From CAYMCV01 sp964389005 (lineage in GTDB: Bacteria > Bacillota > Clostridia > Lachnospirales > Lachnospiraceae): a stretch of 26,383 nucleotides of DNA. The stretch is taken from the NCBI GenBank assembly GCA_964389005.1, contig CAYMCV010000022.1:1-26383 (forward strand), written 5' to 3'. A program made the translations under genes and the position numbers. Positions 23,157 through 26,383 of this stretch are shown here, one piece after another. The notes under the pieces were generated by a model, which ran no database searches, was not told where the DNA came from, and was given only the letters and a program-made list of their open reading frames with translations. Each line of letters starts with the position of its first letter. The stretch's first letter is position 1.

Positions 23157-23399
23157 CTATATCACCTCCGCAAGTACATTTTCTGCAAAAAATGTATTGA
23201 TTTCATCAGGGCTTACCGAAAAGAAATTGTCATCTATTGTGACACAGACACCCTGTTGACATCTTCCCATGCAAAACGTGCCGGAAAGTTCCACTTTATC
23301 TCCGAGATTATTTTCTCTGATAAGATACTGTAACTGCTCCACAATCTGACGTGAACCTTTCAGATGACAGGATGATCCTATACAAACGGTTAATTTCAT
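23157..23399 (-). CDS. Thioredoxin-like [2Fe-2S] ferredoxin (first of a pair)
   Basis: An 80-aa paralogue of the next gene, sharing CIGSSCHLKGS at the N-terminus and CMGRC for the second ligand pair, with an extra Cys in QQGVC. The ATG at 23399 is chosen because AAGGAGG lies eight bases upstream; the frame is open further 5' but that part overlaps the kinase gene. The doubled gene suggests two electron carriers, or one protein for the sensor and one for the enzyme. Confidence 0.85.
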   Translation of the reverse strand: MKLTVCIGSSCHLKGSRQIVEQLQYLIRENNLGDKVELSGTFCMGRCQQGVCVTIDDNFFSVSPDEINTFFAENVLAEVI

Positions 23400-23412
23400 T
23401 TTATTTTCCTCC

Positions 23413-24162
23413 TTATTCATAATCAACAACGTCAATCCAAGAATTCAGAAATTCTCGTTCTTCGGCATTTCCCTTAACGCTTTGCGAAGCTGCTACAATT
23501 GGCATCCATTTCTGAACATATTGCTTTGCCGTGTCACTTTTTTCGCAAAACAAATCCAGATACCGTTCAGCCCCTTCAATATCACCGCTCAGCCAAAACA
23601 AAAGATAGGTTCTTGCCGCATCGGCGGAGGCATTTCCCTGCGTTGCATGTGACCAGTCGAGAATGTAAGGCGTACCGTCATCCGATATCACAATATTAGA
23701 CGGGTTAAAATCGCCGTGGCATAATTTATTATGTTTTGGCATTCCCGCAAGACGTGTGTGAAGATCGTATCTCGCTGTCGCGGAAAGGGCTGTTTCGCTG
23801 ATTTTGCGGCTCATTTTATCTTTGAGTTTGCTCAGGTTAGGACAGATTTTTGCGTGCATTTCAAGTTGGAGATTTACAAATTGCTGTAAATATGATTCCT
23901 TTTTATCCGGATTTTCCTGCATAAGTTGTGCAAGCGTTTTCCCTTTGATATATTCGGAAACAATTGTCCATTTACCGTCAATCACAGTAACCTCAAGAAT
24001 TTTGGGAATATTAAGTCCCGTTTCTTCGACTCTCGACTGATTTAAGGCCTCGTTCAGCACATCCGACTTGGAATATTCTTCATTAAAGACTTTTAGGCAG
24101 TGTTCTCCGTCGCGATAAACGGTTTTTCTATTTCTGACTGCGATTATTCTATCCAGTTTCAT
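23413..24162 (-). CDS. Aminoglycoside phosphotransferase (APH)-fold kinase
   Basis: A 249-aa small-molecule kinase of the APH/choline-kinase fold. The N-lobe has VYRDGEHCLKVF with the ATP-binding Lys, and the hinge is IVSEYIKGKTL. The catalytic loop CHGDFNPSNIVI (about 146-157) and metal-binding ILDWSHA (DxD/DW motif) are complete, so it should be active. The ribosome site AAGGAGGG overlaps the end of adhE. Aminoglycoside resistance is unlikely in this setting. APH-like proteins recur in clostridial AdhE/hydrogenase loci, but the substrate is not known to me. Confidence 0.82.
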   Translation of the reverse strand: MKLDRIIAVRNRKTVYRDGEHCLKVFNEEYSKSDVLNEALNQSRVEETGLNIPKILEVTVIDGKWTIVSEYIKGKTLAQLMQENPDKKESYLQQFVNLQLEMHAKICPNLSKLKDKMSRKISETALSATARYDLHTRLAGMPKHNKLCHGDFNPSNIVISDDGTPYILDWSHATQGNASADAARTYLLFWLSGDIEGAERYLDLFCEKSDTAKQYVQKWMPIVAASQSVKGNAEEREFLNSWIDVVDYE

Positions 24163-24176
24163 AACTGCTTCCCTCC

Positions 24177-26330
24177 TTACGCTTTCTTAATGCCGCCTTT
24201 TGTTTTACGGTATGTGTTTTTGAAGTTATGAGTATCAGTATTTACTGTGTGTTTCAAAGCATCGTGAAAAGGAGTTTCAACAAAATGATTACCGTAGTAC
24301 GCATTAAGGTACATCTGCTTGATCTCACTCATCAGGGGATAACGTGGATTTGCTCCTGTACACTGGTCATCAAACGCCTGCTCCGTCATATCATCGAGCC
24401 TGTCAAGGAAGTCCTTTTCATCGATATTGTAATCGCGGATGGTCTTTTTGATTCCGACGCGTTCCTTGAGGGCACTAACTGCCTTGATAAGATTTTCAAG
24501 TTTCTCGGCATCGCTATTTCCTCCGAGATTCAAGTAGTCTGCAATTTCGGCATAGCGCGCAAGTGTATGCGGATGGTCATACTGCGAAAAGGTTCCCATC
24601 TTTGCAGGCATTTCGGAAGCATTAAAACGCAACACTTCTTCAATCATAAGTGCGTTTGCAATTCCATGCGGAAGATGATGGAACGCGCCAAGTTTGTGCG
24701 CCATTGAATGACATACGCCGAGGAATGCGTTTGCAAACGCCATGCCTGCCATTGTCGCGGCATTCGCCATTTTCTCGCGTGCCTCAATATCTGTCTGTCC
24801 ATTGTCATAAGCGCGAGGAAGATACTCGAAAATAACCTGTAACGCCTGTTTCGCAAGTCCATCGGTATAGTCTGTAGCAAGCATTGCGGCATAAGCTTCA
24901 AGTGCATGAGTTACGGCATCAATACCGGAAGCGGCGGTCAAGCCCTTCGGTGCGCTCATATGAAAATCTGTGTCAATTATTGCCATGTTCGGAAGCAACT
25001 CGTAATCTGCAAGAGGATATTTTACGCCAGTTTTTTCATCGGTAATTACTGCAAACGGCGTTACCTCGGAACCTGTTCCGGCCGAAGTGGGTATGGCGAT
25101 AAAGTACGCTTTTTCGCCCATTTTAGGGAATGTATAGACACGCTTGCGAATATCAATAAATCGCATTGCCATATCCATAAAATCCACCTCCGGATGCTCA
25201 TACATAACCCACATAATCTTAGCAGCATCCATAGCTGATCCACCGCCGAGAGATATAATGCAATCCGGCTCAAATGCCTTCATCTGTGCAGCGCCTTCCT
25301 TTGCACAAGTGAGCGTTGGATCGGGCGCAACATTAAAGAATGTTGTATGTGCAATGCCCATTTCATCAAGCTTGTCGGTAATCGGCTTCGTATAGCCGTT
25401 GTTGTAAAGAAAACTGTCGGTAACTATAAATGCTTTTTTCTTTCCCATTACTGTCTTAAGTTCATCAAGAGCCACCGGAAGACAGCCCTTCTTTACATAT
25501 ATTTTCTGAGGTGCTCTGAACCACAACATATTCTGTCTCCTTTCGGCAACGGTTTTTATATTAATCAAATGCTTTACACCAACATTTTCACTTACGCTGT
25601 TTCCGCCCCATGAACCGCAACCGAGCGTAAGCGAAGGCGCAAGTTTAAAGTTATAGAGGTCACCGATGCCGCCATGTGATGATGGCGTATTCACAAGTAT
25701 ACGACAGGTTTTCATTCGTGACGCAAATGCTTTGAGTTTCTCACGCTCGGTAATTTCATTAAGATATATCGAGGAAGTATGTCCGTAACCGCCATCTGCT
25801 ATCAGATGTTCCGCTTTGTCAAAAGCGTCAATAATATCAGTCGCTTTATACATAGCGAGCACAGGCGAGAGTTTTTCGTGTGCAAATTCCTCAGAAATAT
25901 CGACGCTTTCGACCTCACCTATCAGAATTTTTGTACCTTCCGGTACCTTTACTCCGGCAAGTGACGCAATTTTGTACGCACTCTGTCCTACAATTTTTGC
26001 ATTTAACGAACCATTGGTAATAATGGTTTTTCTCACCTTTTCGGTTTCCTCGGGATTCAAAAAGTAACATCCGCGTTCAAAAAACTCATCTTTCACAGCA
26101 TCATATACCTTTTTATGTACAATGACAGATTGTTCGGACGCACAAATCATTCCGTTATCGAAAGTTTTGGAATGAATAATTGAGCTAACCGCAAGTACAA
26201 TATCCGCCGTTTCATCAATAATAGCAGGCGTGTTTCCGGCTCCAACACCAAGGGCCGGTTTTCCGCTTGAATATGCCGACTTTACCATTCCTGGCCCTCC
26301 GGTTGCAAGAATTAAATCTGCCTCTTTCAT
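24177..26330 (-). CDS. adhE: Bifunctional acetaldehyde-CoA/alcohol dehydrogenase AdhE, 5' part missing
   Basis: AdhE reduces acetyl-CoA to acetaldehyde and then ethanol with NADH. The 717 residues seen hold most of the ALDH domain (LILATGGPGMVKSAYSSG, then the catalytic Cys in NGMICASEQ). The NAD-binding linker and the iron-dependent ADH domain follow, with GGGSAMDAAK, IPTSAGTGSEVTPFA, GIDAVTHALEAY and the Fe-binding histidines in LGVCHSMAHKLGAFHHLPHG. Full-length enzymes have about 860-890 aa, so some 150-160 N-terminal residues are missing. Homology stops at about VMKEADL (26333): the preceding codons do not look like AdhE and a stop occurs at 26376-26378. The MKEAD Met is therefore internal, not the start. 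It is the first visible gene of the operon. Confidence 0.9.
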   Translation of the reverse strand: MKEADLILATGGPGMVKSAYSSGKPALGVGAGNTPAIIDETADIVLAVSSIIHSKTFDNGMICASEQSVIVHKKVYDAVKDEFFERGCYFLNPEETEKVRKTIITNGSLNAKIVGQSAYKIASLAGVKVPEGTKILIGEVESVDISEEFAHEKLSPVLAMYKATDIIDAFDKAEHLIADGGYGHTSSIYLNEITEREKLKAFASRMKTCRILVNTPSSHGGIGDLYNFKLAPSLTLGCGSWGGNSVSENVGVKHLINIKTVAERRQNMLWFRAPQKIYVKKGCLPVALDELKTVMGKKKAFIVTDSFLYNNGYTKPITDKLDEMGIAHTTFFNVAPDPTLTCAKEGAAQMKAFEPDCIISLGGGSAMDAAKIMWVMYEHPEVDFMDMAMRFIDIRKRVYTFPKMGEKAYFIAIPTSAGTGSEVTPFAVITDEKTGVKYPLADYELLPNMAIIDTDFHMSAPKGLTAASGIDAVTHALEAYAAMLATDYTDGLAKQALQVIFEYLPRAYDNGQTDIEAREKMANAATMAGMAFANAFLGVCHSMAHKLGAFHHLPHGIANALMIEEVLRFNASEMPAKMGTFSQYDHPHTLARYAEIADYLNLGGNSDAEKLENLIKAVSALKERVGIKKTIRDYNIDEKDFLDRLDDMTEQAFDDQCTGANPRYPLMSEIKQMYLNAYYGNHFVETPFHDALKHTVNTDTHNFKNTYRKTKGGIKKA

Positions 26331-26383
26331 AACAGTGGTCTTGAACCCTCCAGGCAGATACCCCGAACTTTTACTCTAACTTT

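Overview
The window is about 26.4 kb of AT-rich DNA from a low-GC Gram-positive anaerobe, most likely a clostridial (Lachnospiraceae-like) gut or rumen bacterium. The evidence is strong AGGAGG-type ribosome binding sites, PlsY, an ECF-type S component, a bacterial serpin, and an AdhE/[FeFe]-hydrogenase locus with a sensory hydrogenase. The assignment is inference. Three N runs (2630-2660, 15523-15532, 20874-20883) each interrupt a gene and do not preserve its frame, so this is draft or metagenomic scaffold sequence.

Layout. 1-5.5 kb: housekeeping and transport genes (MFS carrier, plsY, SanA/YdcF-like protein, GNAT acetyltransferase, Na/Pi cotransporter with a Pho-box-like promoter). 5.6-7.7 kb: remains of a bacitracin-resistance-type two-component/ABC module. 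The ATPase is whole, but the histidine kinase, permease and response regulator are fragments, and the response regulator piece is inverted against the permease. An 11-bp-phased operator survives in front of the ATPase. 7.8-11.5 kb: accessory regulators and membrane proteins (MarR plus a six-TM protein; CPBP protein plus Crp/Fnr regulator; ArsR plus C_GCAxxG protein), several with clear promoters.

11.5-14.1 kb is the most interesting part, all on the minus strand. A consensus promoter leads into a 202-aa unknown protein. Next comes a roughly 160-nt candidate structured RNA with its own promoter, a pseudoknot and a terminator-like 3' end. It is followed by a 406-aa reverse transcriptase of an unplaced type (YSDD active site, unusual motif 4). 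The RT stop codon lies inside the promoter of a tRNA-Cys gene. Downstream of that tRNA are three 82-84-bp tandem repeats, each holding a copy of the tRNA 3' end, a 13-nt antisense copy of its T arm, and a terminator-like hairpin. RT, flanking RNA and small partner protein is the architecture of retron, DRT and other RT-based systems, but I could not assign it to a known class.

14.1-18.4 kb: a uridine-kinase-like protein and an ECF S component (overlapping genes), a lipoprotein serpin, a frameshifted DUF3021-like gene, and a membrane-anchored alpha/beta hydrolase. 18.5-26.4 kb: a minus-strand fermentation/H2-sensing operon. It runs from adhE (5' part missing at the window end) through an APH-type kinase, two thioredoxin-like [2Fe-2S] proteins, a PAS-containing sensory [FeFe] hydrogenase and a SpoIIE-type PP2C phosphatase to a group-B-like [FeFe] hydrogenase, and ends at an intrinsic terminator. 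It probably couples ethanol formation, H2 evolution and H2/redox signalling.
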